Source of the DNA: Impatiens glandulifera
Lineage: Eukaryota; Streptophyta; Magnoliopsida; Ericales; Balsaminaceae
Direction: 5' to 3'
NCBI RefSeq assembly: GCF_907164915.1
Contig: NC_061867.1
Span: 22,057,202-22,121,201, forward strand
DNA: 64,000 nucleotides
Below the pieces are notes generated by a model that was given only the letters and a program-made list of their open reading frames with translations, was not told the origin of the DNA and did not search any database. Shown here in pieces: positions 22,770-32,924 of the stretch; within the stretch, counting starts at the first letter, position 1; each line of letters begins with the position of its first letter. Both the position numbers and the translations under genes were made by a program.

Positions 22770-23756
22770 CAATAATGGAAAATAATGTTCAAACAAATTG
22801 AAAATTATGTTTATTTCAAAAAACCAGGAAATGGAAAATGTGTATCATAGTAATTAATCCATATGTTAAGTTATTTACTTCATTGCAGCAAAAGGAAAAT
22901 TTGGTAGAAAATATATGGATGCACCTTCTAGAAGATCAAAATAGGAATAGGTTCATCATCAATGGAAGATGGAAGACAAAATGAAATAGCATGTTTTTAA
23001 TATAAATGAGCATTGAATTCATGGTTCATCGTCCAATCTGACTTTCTGCCTACTCCATCCATCAATCTGCCTACGCTAGCGAATCCTCTACCGATAATGA
23101 GAGTGTTAAGCTCCGTCGAATTCTCCTCTTCAATTTCCATATCCGTCGAAATGTTTAACTTCTGCTTCCATAGATCAATGAAGTACAAACCCATGTGTTG
23201 TTGATTGTCATTTATATAGATAAACTTGTAAGATTTACTTAAAATCCTAAATCCTCATCCAACATAATAGCACTTGGATAATATTCAAAACCCTAAAATA
23301 CATAAGAATGCATTGAGACGAGAATGTCTTACCTTAGAGGAGCAGCGGGATCGAAGGGGATAGGGTTTGAGAGAGAGTCGGAACCCTAAAAATTGGAGAT
23401 TTAAAATGAGGATCAAAATTAGGCGATTTATATAGTATGAAAGACGCATATTACATAATGCGCGTATATGTAATATGCGTCTTTCAATGTACGCATATTA
23501 CATATTACGCGTAAGTGTAATTCGCGTAAGTATAATTCGCGTAAGTGTAAATCGCGTAAGTGTAAATCGCGTAAGTGTAATTCGCGTAAGTGTATTACGC
23601 GTAAGTGTATTACGCGTAAGTGTAATTCGAGTAAGTGCAATTACAGGGGTAAAATGGACATTTCGCAGGGCAAAAAGGCCCATTTTGCAAACATTAGTAG
23701 GCGCGGGTCTTTTTTGGAATTAAGGCACTTATGAGGGCCATTTCATCAAATTTCCC
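22669..23756 (-). repeat. MULE right terminal inverted repeat (1088 bp)
   Basis: Inverted counterpart of 18604-19669 with scattered substitutions and a longer minisatellite. It contains the GH51 exon, a 47-residue frame (22997-23140) and the promoter-like block. The homology to the left arm stops at TTCAAGTCAAAA (22669), where a short deletion within the GH51 coding sequence distinguishes the two arms. Confidence 0.88.
23506..23645 (-). repeat. 15-bp CpG-rich minisatellite in right MULE arm
   Basis: About nine tandem units of (A/T)(A/T)(T/A)CGCGTAAGTGT, the complement of the left-arm array at 18721-18825. The copy-number difference indicates independent slippage after the arms became inverted copies. 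Confidence 0.9.
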
Positions 23757-23812
23757 CCCTAATGGGCTTTATGAATTTGTCAGGCCCAACTTCTAAATGA
23801 GCTGACCCAACA

Positions 23813-24786
23813 GACTCGCAGGTTAACCATGGTTGCACGAAAGAGTGATCTAAGAACAAGGTGATTTACAAGCATTGAAATAGAGGAACAACCAAGAGAA
23901 AACGAAGTTGTTATAAGAGTCGAATTCATAGACCTTAAGGAGATGATCGTCCAAATGTCCAAGCAAATGGCGCTCCTAACCACCAACTCAGCTTAAGATC
24001 ATGCAAGCACATCTATGAACGAACCAGAACCCCCTCTCCAAACTTACACGAACTCCAAATTCATAACTTTTCTAATCCACCTATACCTAATGTCGAACCT
24101 GTCATCAAGGAAGTCACGTACTATAATGATTCTGATTTAGATGGTGAACCGTTTGTCAACTAAAGAAGAGGCCCGATTACAAGAACTAAAAAAGGGGACA
24201 ACCTGAAGGAAAAGAAAATTCGATTTATGGAGAGAGATATGCTGGTTCAATAAACAGACCTCTTACACCGCAAAAAGAAAATATTATTCAGCTTGAGACT
24301 ACACAGGGGAAGATAAAAGTCGATTTCCATAAAATAATGAAAGGAAAGAATGTTAAGACATATGACGATTAGAAAGTGGATTAGAAACGTCGAAAAAGCC
24401 ACAATCCCAAATGATTTTACATTGCTTAAGATTAAGATGTATATTTGTAAGAGTGATCTGTCATTCTTCGTCATTCTTCATAAATGGTTATCTCTCATCC
24501 ATGATCCCTTTGATGTTAAACTGTAACTTCACTCCAGATCTTTCAAAGATATCTCGATGATATTTCCCTCACATGGTACTTGATAAACAATGCGACACAA
24601 TTTGAAATAGTAGATGACTTAATTGAGGAATTCATATGCAGATTTATCATGCACCCGAGCTTATACAACCCAAAACAGGACTTGAAACATGTCAAACAAG
24701 TCGAACATGAGAAGTTCGCCAAGTATGCCGCTAGATGTATCGAAATTGCGTTAAGCATAAATTATCTCCATACTAGTACTCAATGA
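23813..24786 (+). pseudogene. Gypsy-type gag fragment, copy A
   Basis: Continuation of the Gypsy remnant after the Copia 1 insertion. It contains an EMIVQMSKQMALLTTNSA segment, then the gag domain with FEIVDDLIEEFICRFIM, LKHVKQVEHEKFAKYAARC and SINYLHT. It stops at the same place as copy B (after LHT, followed by AGTACTCAATG), whereas copy C at 4321-5200 runs on. Several stops and frameshifts are present. Confidence 0.7.
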
Positions 24787-25486
24787 TTTAATTTATTATT
24801 AAAAATATTATTTTAACTTATATGCGCAAGTAAAATTAAAAAAAAATGCTAAAATTTATATATATATATTAATGTTAGTTTATTTGTGCAAATAAATAAG
24901 GTAAATAAAATAAATATATATTAATTTTGATTTATTTTATAATTTTGTAGAGATTAAGAAAAATAGAAGTGAACAAAAAAAAATGAGAGAAGCCACGGTC
25001 AAACTAATAGTAATATTTACTACTATACATTCCAAAAATATTCTCAATATGTTAAAATTCATCGTGAGACAGAAGAATTAAGACCACTATAAATAGCCAA
25101 CTAAGACAATAAATATAAGAGAAAAAAAAGACTGAAAAAAATTAAATGAAATCATATTCACAATTTTTAATTTTCAAGCTTTTGTGTAAATTTTTTATTT
25201 TGTATGTGCGGTTATTTGAGCGTTAATTATCTGTACAAAAAGTTTATAACATTTTAAGAAAATTACAAAGTAACGGTGATTGTTCTTGCTCTTATTAATC
25301 AAAAGAGATGACCAAGATACAAGTAGGGGGAAATTCCATTGTCCGCTCAAAATGCATTTGATTTAAACGCATTGAATCATTTGTTAGCTCATTTACGTAT
25401 TCAAAAAAAACACATACAATAAAAATAATATAAAAAAAATGTTAGTATATTTAAACAATAAACATTATATTTAAAAAATATAAAAA

Positions 25487-25916
25487 TTAACTTATCATAA
25501 AAAATGGAATACAAACTCTCGTAGTTGTAGTCGAATCAATTTTCGTCTTCAAATGACGAACATGATTCATTGATTGAGTCAAGAAAACGGCTCCCCAAGC
25601 AAAGTTTTTTATTTCATCAATGTTTCTCAAAAGGTCGAGAAACATGGATGAAACACCGGAGGGATTCATCGATGGACATATAAAACATCCTATTATTATT
25701 TGCAACACATAGACCGCAATAACTCCAAATCAATGTGGATATTTTGTAGGTTTCTCTTAACCCCTTCAATAATATTTCAGTGTCACTACGACCTGAAATA
25801 TAATAGCTGTCGCCCAATAACTCATAACATAATTTTTCAGTTTTTTCTTTTCCAAAGACAGCTTCGCCATCAATGTGAAGACCCATAATTCTCAAAACGT
25901 CCTCTAAGGTGGGCAT
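25487..25916 (-). pseudogene. Plant mobile domain fragment, left palindrome arm
   Basis: Minus-strand coding for TLEDVLRIMGLHIDGEAVFG and KLCYELLGDSYYISGRSD, then in another frame CPSMNPSGVSSMFLDLLRNIDEI and WGAVFLTQSMN. The domain is incomplete at both ends and frameshifted, with no upstream start. Confidence 0.65.
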
Positions 25917-26319
25917 TATACGACTACCTCCGACAATAAAACAATGTTCCTACCTTAGAGGACGTTTGAGAATTATGGGTCTTCGCATTGATGGCGAAGC
26001 TGTCACTGGGAAAAATTTTGAAAGAGAAGAAACTAAAAGATTATGTTACGAGTTATTGAGCGACAAACGCTATATTTCAGACCGTAGTGGCATTGAAATA
26101 TCATTGAAAGGGTTGAGAGAAAACCTACAGAATATCCCCATGGATTCGGAGGATATTGACATATATGTGCGCACCTATGTGTTGCACATAATAAGATGTC
26201 TTATATGTCCATCGATGAATCCCTCCGGTGTTTCATCCATGTTTCTCGGCCTTTTGAGAAACATTGATGAAATAAAAAAACTTTGCTTGGGAAGCCGCTT
26301 TTATTGGCTCAATCAATGA
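25909..26319 (+). pseudogene. Plant mobile domain fragment, right palindrome arm
   Basis: A 136-residue open stretch with RIMGLRIDGEAVTG, KRLCYELLSDKRYISDRSG and YVRTYVLHIIRCLICPSMN. It is better preserved than the left arm and uninterrupted, but it lacks the N-terminal half of the PMD and the terminal W-rich segment. The apparent start derives from the spacer. Confidence 0.65.
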
Positions 26320-27072
26320 ATCATGTTCGTCATTTGAAGACGAAAATTGATTCAACTACGACTACGGGAGCTTGTATTCCATTTTTTATGTTAAGTTATT
26401 TTTTATATTTTTTAAATATAATGTTTATTATTTAAATATATTAACATTTCTTTTTGATATTATTGTTATTGTAGGTGTTTTTGTTTGAACACGTAATTAG
26501 GCTAACAAATGCCTCAATGCGTTTAAACCAAATGCATTTTGAGCTGCCAATGGAATTTCCCGTGATTGTTACTTTGTAATTATCTATAATAAATGCGACC
26601 TTAGTGTTGTATCAAAAAATAATTTAAAATATAACGTTTTAAAAAAAATGTAATCATAATTGAACAACAGGTTTCTCATTTACCAAAGTTTCTATTTACT
26701 GCATAATGACAGCAAGATATATGGAATCGTGTGAACGGGTGATAAAGAGAATTGGTTACCTTTGGATCTCCAGCTCTTCCTAGAGTTGCCTGCATTAATC
26801 TTCATTCTGAGAACTTAAAGCTCTTATCTGAACTTCATGTTCATTCCTGAGAAATGTAATTTTCTAGAAAATCGTCCAAATTTGGAAGTTAACAATGTCT
26901 CTATCACTGATAGTTTCAGACATAAGCACAAAAAAGTAATAATAAGCCAGCAATAATCTATCAACAATCTATCAATCTACTAATAAATGAGGAGAGAATC
27001 CAAGAAATTAGTAATAAGTTGTTGGTCTTATTATATTATCTTTTTGTGAAGTTGTTCAAAAAAGCAAGAACC

Positions 27073-27315
27073 CTATAGATCTTCTTGCTCTAGAAGATAA
27101 AAGGATGAAAAGTTCACTGCATCCCAAATATCAAAGAGAAGAAACACGAATGAGCCAGCACCAAAAATTAAAGCAAATAGTAATGTATAATAGTAGAACC
27201 ATACCAGGAAAAAGGATGTGAAGACAGAATTGAATACAGCCTCGCTTATATAAGCTTTATCCTGTCCAAGTTCCTGAAATAGAACGGAAAACAGTTGCAA
27301 CAATTTAGCAATCAT
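27073..27315 (-). pseudogene. Unassigned exon-like frame with hydrophobic segment
   Basis: After an acceptor-like TTTCAG the minus strand encodes ELGQDKAYISEAVFNSVFTS, then FFL and a GT (27208-27209), with intron-like sequence afterwards. Reading through gives a strongly hydrophobic stretch. I do not recognise the family. It lies downstream of the Ca2+-ATPase pseudogene but does not match the ATPase pattern as far as I can see. Confidence 0.25.
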
Positions 27316-27582
27316 TCTTATATAAAACTAAAAAAAACATTAAGCAATATAGCAGGCCAACCAGAAGAAGATAAAAGCCAACATCTTGAAGAATTGGCCC
27401 TGGTCAATGTAAATAATGGACTCCTCTAGCAGAAACCGCATGAATGTACTGAATAGACAAAAATAAATTCATTTTTACAACTTACATATCTGGAAAAACA
27501 TACATGGTGGAAGATAGAAATATGAGCAAATGAGCTATTGGATCATTGCCAATAATTCAAAATTCACTGATATTCTATTATA

Positions 27583-28680
27583 CTAAATTAGTGTCTCTAT
27601 AGGCAGGTTCAGTGTTAAGATTGATTTACATAATTCAATCTGGGACACCACATAAACCATTTCAAAAGTTTTTCCAATTTGGTTGAATATGAGCGTGTTC
27701 TTCAATTGTTTGGCATGGCCGGGATTTTCATGCTTCAAGTTGAGGAGATTTTCTCGTTGGAAGTTCTGAACAAACAGCTTCTCTGACACCAGGTCGACAA
27801 GGATCATGCATTGATCAATCAATTACGCAATAGCCTTCTTCATATTATAATTTAGTTTAGTTTCGAGCTAAAAGACAAAAAGCTAGTGATGAGACTTAGA
27901 TCAAGATGCTAATATGATTAAACATGAAATATGACATCTGGTTACAGAAATTATGGTAGACTAGATGCACACCAGTAATGAATAATACCTTCAGGCCAAC
28001 AGTGGCTAGCAACACAACGCAGTAGACACTTTCTCCTCAACATGTGGGATGTTTTCGAAATTTTCAGGTCTGTATGCAATCGCAACACAACGCAAACTTC
28101 TGGCTGCAGGCAACAGAAATTTTCACAAGATAGGAGTTAAATTTGAAGTGTGGAAGGCATCAGGAACATCTTAGTTAAGTCCACCAATTTTATTTGTATC
28201 AACTTGAAGTTGAAAAAGGAATAGAATTAAGATCACACAATCACAAATGAAAAGGCTATATCATCATCATGTGTAAAAATGATGCTAAGAGTAAGCTTCA
28301 AGTCCCTATATATCTATAGTTTCATAAGACAGCATCAAAACCCTAAGAGATACTTAGAATGATTCAAAGGAATGCGTATAATAATGAAGGTTTAACACTA
28401 CTTTGTAGTTTAACAAATTATTATCTGTGAATACATTATATTGTATTACCAGCTTCAATGCAACACCTCCGCGTTTCTTCTCCGAGTTGAATGTAAATGC
28501 TTGGAGGATAGAACTAGCTTTTCTAATTCCTTCAAAGTCCATCCCAATCTACAATTGTGAAACTACAGTGAGGTTCTCTATAAACTGAAATAACAAAACA
28601 TATATAAATTATCAATCATACGTTGACACCCCACTGGAGAACGGCTTTCTCTGTAGAGGATCAAGAAAATTTCTACATTC
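27583..28680 (-). pseudogene. Ca2+-ATPase (autoinhibited, ACA type) pseudogene
   Basis: Exon-like blocks appear in gene order on the minus strand: about 28626-28660 (EKAVLQWGVN), 28449-28546 (IGMDFEGIRKASSILQ...FTFNSEKKRGGVALKL), about 28000-28110 (SLRCVAIAYRPENFENIP) and 27583-27822 (ENPGHAKQLKNTLIFN). FNSEKKRGG and RCVAIAYR are nucleotide-binding-domain signatures of plant P2B Ca2+ pumps of the ACA8/9/10 kind, and KNTLIFN is from the C-terminal membrane half. The DKTGT phosphorylation site, the hinge and most membrane helices are missing, and stops follow the CVAIAYR block. It is a remnant and cannot pump. Confidence 0.75.
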
Positions 28681-28699
28681 ACAGGACCTTGAAAAACAG

Positions 28700-29457
28700 C
28701 ATGAACAGAAGAAAATTTGTCTCGTCTTTTAAAGAGCTAAAATACTAAAGTTCTAATAACCCTAATGAACCTGACCAGTAACAGAAAATTGACACACATA
28801 ACACCAAGGAATTTCTTTCCTAACCTGATTTATCATCACATCAACATTCAAAACAAAAATGAAAGAAACAAAATACATAGCTTCAATGATCAGGTTGTCA
28901 GACTCCTGAGTGTTGAGTTGTGCTATCAAGGTTCGAGTGTGCGACCGGCGTGGATCTGCTCTGGCGCGGTCCGAAGTCTGGAGAGAGAGTGGAGAAGATA
29001 GGTCTAGTCTACAGAGAAGCCAAAAGGCACGAACTAATCCGAAGAATGAAAAGGAAATGGGCTCTTTGAATTGGTTTGGGCCTATTTTTGTTTTTGAGAT
29101 ATTATTGGTCCATTGCTCGCAAAATAAAAATAAAATTAAATTAAAGTTAAACAAAAAATTTAATATATACATAATTTTAAAAATATATCTAGAATATTAT
29201 TAATTATAAAAAAAAAATTTACTAAGATATTAATAAATATATATAATTTAAATAAAATAAATTATTCAAACTTAACTCAACTTACTACAGGACAAATATA
29301 ATTATATTTGTTAATATATATACATAACTTAAAAAAATTCAAAAATATTATTTTTATTTAAATTAATATCTAATAAACTATTAAAAAATATATTTTTTAA
29401 ATAAAATAAAATTAAAAATTGTCCAAAGGAAAACATTTCCAAATAGGACATATATAT
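28700..29457. other. Gene-free stretch with a short GC-richer patch
   Basis: 28930-29060 is noticeably GC-richer than its surroundings. It yields overlapping frames on both strands (the largest 28762-29172 minus), but none resembles a known protein. It could be the remains of the 5' region of the minus-strand ATPase gene. 29100-29457 is AT-rich with nothing recognisable. Confidence 0.5.
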
Positions 29458-29850
29458 ATTACTTCTCAATTTCTCAACAAACCTAATTCAGCACCAACTC
29501 TAGACTACTTGGAGGGTTTTTTTAAATAGGTTCATATATTTTTTTATTTTAATTTGATTTAAGTCATTCTTATTTTTAACATTATAAAATATTGTGTTTT
29601 TTATTAAAATATTTATACTAATTATAAACTTAAAAATATTATAGTCAATCAAAAATATTAATATAATAAATTGTAAGCAAACAAATATATATCATCTAAA
29701 GAGTTTAGGACTCAATTTAGAATTTAAATAGCTAAAACAAAAAAAAATTAGGATAAAGATGATAAATAATAAAGTGAGAGGGCCTAAAAACAATTATGAT
29801 AAATAGTTTTATATAATTAGATGCGTTAATATTATAATCATATTTTGGGG

Positions 29851-29851
<1 letters not shown>

Positions 29852-29902
<51 letters not shown>
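29852..29902. repeat. (AT)n microsatellite
   Basis: Uninterrupted AT dinucleotide run in gene-free, B-specific DNA. Confidence 0.95.
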
Positions 29903-29905
<3 letters not shown>

Positions 29906-30130
29906 CATTTTAAATATTTAACCTTCTAAATATTTAACAATCTAAATATTTACTGTATATCAATATTTTGGTACGATAATAGTATTATATCATTTATATC
30001 GAAAAAAATATATTTAGACTTAATGTGTTTATTTTGAAAAAAAAAATATAAAGCCTTCTATAGTGAAATCAAATTAGTTTCATATATGGTAATAAAATAT
30101 TGATGTATTTATATATTGAATAATATTAAT

Positions 30131-30480
30131 GTTTAATTTTATTTTGATTTCATTTTCAAAAATTAAGTTTCTATAATTGAATTAAGATCAAGTTTGTTTG
30201 AAGAATAAAATAAATGTATTAAGGTCAGAGACATTAAATAAAAACATTGAGGATTAAGTTTAAAATTTATTTGGATAATGAAATAAATTTAATGAGATTA
30301 GTTAATGTTTAATTTTATTTTGATTTCATTTTTAAAAATTAAGTTTCTATAATTGAATTAAGATCAAGTTGGTTTGAAGAATAAAATAAATGTATTAAGG
30401 TCAGAGACATTAAATAAAAATATTGAGGATTAAGTTTCAAATTTGTTTGGATAATAAATAAATTTAATAAGATTAGTTAA
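30131..30480 (+). repeat. Tandem duplication, two units of about 175 bp
   Basis: Unit 1 starts at 30131 and unit 2 at 30307, both beginning GTTTAATTTTATTTTGATTT. They share ATTGAATTAAGATCAAGTT and ATTAAGGTCAGAGACATTAA blocks with a few substitutions. Non-coding, in the part of block B absent from A. Confidence 0.9.
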
Positions 30481-30801
30481 TATATTTATAACCGTTTAAT
30501 TTTGCTGAAAAGTTGATCATAGTTAAGGGAATCTAATTTTTAAAATTAAAATGTAATTATTGATAATTTAATTAGTAATTATTTATTTATAATTATTATA
30601 TATATAATTTATTAATATTATTTCAGTATTTATGCATTTACCAATATAACAAAATTTTAAAAATTTGTACATTTATCAAATACCAATTTTTTTTTTTTTT
30701 TAAAAGTACTCTACATTAACAATTCAGAATACCAACACATAATATTTAGGATATTTTATGAAATTATCCTAATCCTTATTCTCATCAATGAATCGACACC
30801 T

Positions 30802-30802
<1 letters not shown>

Positions 30803-30847
<45 letters not shown>
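30803..30847. repeat. (TAA)n microsatellite
   Basis: About 15 tandem TAA triplets in gene-free DNA. Confidence 0.95.
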
Positions 30848-30849
<2 letters not shown>

Positions 30850-31237
30850 CAACAACCTTTTGCTTAAGTTAAAATATTTATGATAAAGCATATGGTAATA
30901 GTTGATACCTAGACAAATAGATACCATACCCTAAACTAATTATAATAACGATATCAGTTACTAATGTAACTTAATACCATTGTTGAACCATCATTACAAC
31001 GAATTTTGAAAACAGTCATTATAGGTTGCGGTAAATATTATGTATTAGCTATCTATTAATAATCTAGAAAAAACTTCCTCTTAAGTCGCATATTTAGCTC
31101 GTTACTTATTTAGTAGAGCACTCTCTCAACACTAGTGTTAAAACAACTAAGAAGATTTTCGTGTGATGCACACGGATAAAAATATATTGTTATAACGTCT
31201 CACGTTCATCAAATTTGGTGTTAAATTTAAAATATAA

Positions 31238-31330
31238 AGTGTAATTAACCTAGTTGGTTAAAGAGTTGTATTTGTTTTTGTTAGGTTGGGAGTTCGAAAC
31301 ATACCTATAGCATTTTTATTTTTAGTTTTA
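31238..31330 (+). mobile_element. tRNA-derived SINE-like element
   Basis: AACCTAGTTGGTTAAAGAG fits a polymerase III A box, and about 40 bp later GGTTGGGAGTTCGAAAC fits a B box, the spacing expected of a tRNA-derived promoter. A T-rich tail follows. No folded tRNA can be drawn. It lies in the B-only segment. Confidence 0.45.
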
Positions 31331-32130
31331 AGTTTATGGGCGAGTGAACCCAGAATCCGACTCAAATATTCATTACTCTCACATATATATCCAAATTAAC
31401 CACATTTTTCGACCCGACAATTCGGACTTTCAAAATTAAGTATATAATTATATATATATATATAGATTTGTTGTTAGTATGTACACATATTTTTCAACAC
31501 AGATAAAACCCTACTTAAAAGTTAGACAAATATATATATATTTAGATAACCCTCCATTTTAATTTATGTTCTTCCCAAGCCAACCATAACATCAGAGTCC
31601 GTCCTGAGACAAGTTTAGTTATACCCTACACTAAGGCAGACCCACCTCCTCCTATCCAAAACTAAAATAAAATGATCCATTTTTATTCTTTTCTTTTTCC
31701 AATTCAAGTAGTATACTTTTTTTTTACTTGTGTCTAGACTCTAGACAATCCACAATTTTGTTTATCATGTCAAGTTCTTTTAATTAAAATGTCTTATTTT
31801 ATTTCTATGATTTAAAATATATATTTATTCAAGTGATTCTCATCCGATTGTTCAAAACATATCTTTTGAACCGAGAAACAAACAATCATTTCGTTTTATT
31901 TTTTTGTAAAATATTAAATAATATGAAAGTAGTAATGAAAAGGGGTTGGAAGGGATTTTATCAAAATGTGCACAAATTGATTAGGGCATGCCAAATAAGG
32001 AGTAGTGGGGTGAATTGCCTTAATGAACCACTCCGACCAAGGTCAAACTTATCCTAACTAATCCTTCACCATAAGATAATACTTTCGCTTAAAATTTCGA
32101 GCATAATTTAGAAAAAAAAAGTAATAAAAA
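31331..32130. other. Gene-free AT-rich DNA
   Basis: Nothing recognisable apart from short AT runs. The open frame at 31833-32057 shows no protein similarity I can recognise. The duplicated sequence shared with block A resumes at about 32128. Confidence 0.5.
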
Positions 32131-32924
32131 CGCGGTTAGCTCATTGGTAGAGCACAAAACTCATATATATATGTAAAGTCATAAATTAGAGCTTTTATAA
32201 CCCGGTTTCTTAAAAGTTGTAAAGTCAACCATCCTGGATATCCATTATCAATGGTATACTTAATCGTAGCCCAACTCACCATATTGGGGTTTCATATCTG
32301 AGAAATTTAACCTATTTGGGACTTGAAGCTAGGAGAACATGCAAGTGGAAAGAGGGGCCAAAGAGTTCTTGATTACTTGTAACCTTTCGGCTTTAAACAA
32401 GACTTTCCTATTCCATTTTGTTTTAATTAATCTAAACTAAAACAAACGGACCCGAATAAAAACAAGAGAAATAATATTAATATACATTGTGATCTTTCTC
32501 AAGATATGATCATTAAAGAGGGTAATGGATATTTTAAGTCTTATTTTATTTTGGGTTCATTTATAAGGCACTAATTTATTCTAATCTTTACTAGGTACCA
32601 AACTTCTTATGACATTTAAAAGGGTATTGAGTGGACTAACTATGTCATCTTTTGCAGATGTTTTTGACAAATTTATAGACAAAAATGGGAATTTTCAGAA
32701 GTCTTTGTCTAATGATACTATGGGGTTGTTGTCCTTGTATGAGGCCTCGTTTCTCGCAGCTAAGGAAGAGAGTATATTGGATGAGGCGAGAGGCTTTTCT
32801 ACAAAACACTTAGAAGAAAACTTGAAGAAAATAAAGAATCCATTTTTGGCGATGCTCGTTAATCACGCTCTCGAGGTTCCTCTCCATTGGGCGATGCAAA
32901 GATTCGAGGCAAGATGGTTCATAG

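Larger units (their letters stand above)
18604..23756. mobile_element. Non-autonomous Mutator-like element with captured host gene pieces (Pack-MULE-like)
   Basis: Long terminal inverted repeats (18604-19669 and 22669-23756) begin (G)GGAAATTTGATGAAATGGCC. The element is flanked by a 9-bp direct repeat CCCTAATGG (18595-18603 and 23757-23765), the target duplication size of Mutator-like elements. It sits in the right LTR of Copia 1, and the left LTR shows the unoccupied sequence. No transposase is present. Inside are fragments of Rab7 (+ strand), an unidentified exon (+ strand) and alpha-L-arabinofuranosidase (- strand). One G of the left terminus appears to be missing. Being nested, it is younger than Copia 1. 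Confidence 0.88.
13557..23812 (-). mobile_element. Copia-type LTR retrotransposon 1 (split by a MULE)
   Basis: LTRs start TGTTGTAGAAATCG and end CCCAACA: left 13557-14102, right 18107-18603 plus 23766-23812. The interior on the minus strand runs gag, protease, integrase, reverse transcriptase, RNase H, which is the Copia order. A primer-binding site (complement TGGTATCAGAGC) lies next to the right LTR, and a purine tract (complement of AATCTCCCCGTC) next to the left one. Many stops and frameshifts make it defective. Copy B has the uninterrupted site near 45483-45515, proving insertion into the Gypsy remnant, although no clean 5-bp target duplication remains. Confidence 0.92.
7693..25260 (+). 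repeat. Segmental duplication, block A
   Basis: Block A matches block B (29458-47005) in the same order and orientation: an ACTTCTCAATTTCTCAAC start, a tRNA-like box, TPS exons 3-7, a TRIM-like element, the DUF7745-like/gag Gypsy remnant, and a tail ending TTATAACATTTTA. Differences are the Copia 1 plus MULE insertion (13557-23812, only A), the Copia 2 insertion (only B), and about 2.56 kb present in B at 29565-32125 but absent from A. Without insertions the shared unit is about 7.3 kb. Block A ends exactly where the palindrome at 25261 begins. Confidence 0.85.
25261..26581. repeat. 1.3 kb palindrome of two plant-mobile-domain fragments
   Basis: Arms 25261-25910 and 25952-26581 are inverted copies separated by a 41-bp spacer. 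Both outer ends contain GTTACTTTGTAATT. Each arm encodes part of a plant mobile domain protein (PMD, MAIN/MAIL1-like): RIMGLxIDGEAV.G near the centre, then KxLCYELLxDxxYIS, and on the right arm YVRTYVLHIIRCLICPSMNP...LRNIDEIKK. The PMD is found in host silencing factors and in several transposons. The right arm lacks about 60 bp near its outer end. Block A homology to block B stops precisely at the left outer end. Confidence 0.8.

Noticed and set aside
28762..29203. Overlapping open frames of 136, 97 and 78 residues
   Set aside because: They overlap on both strands with no recognisable domain, probably due to locally higher GC.
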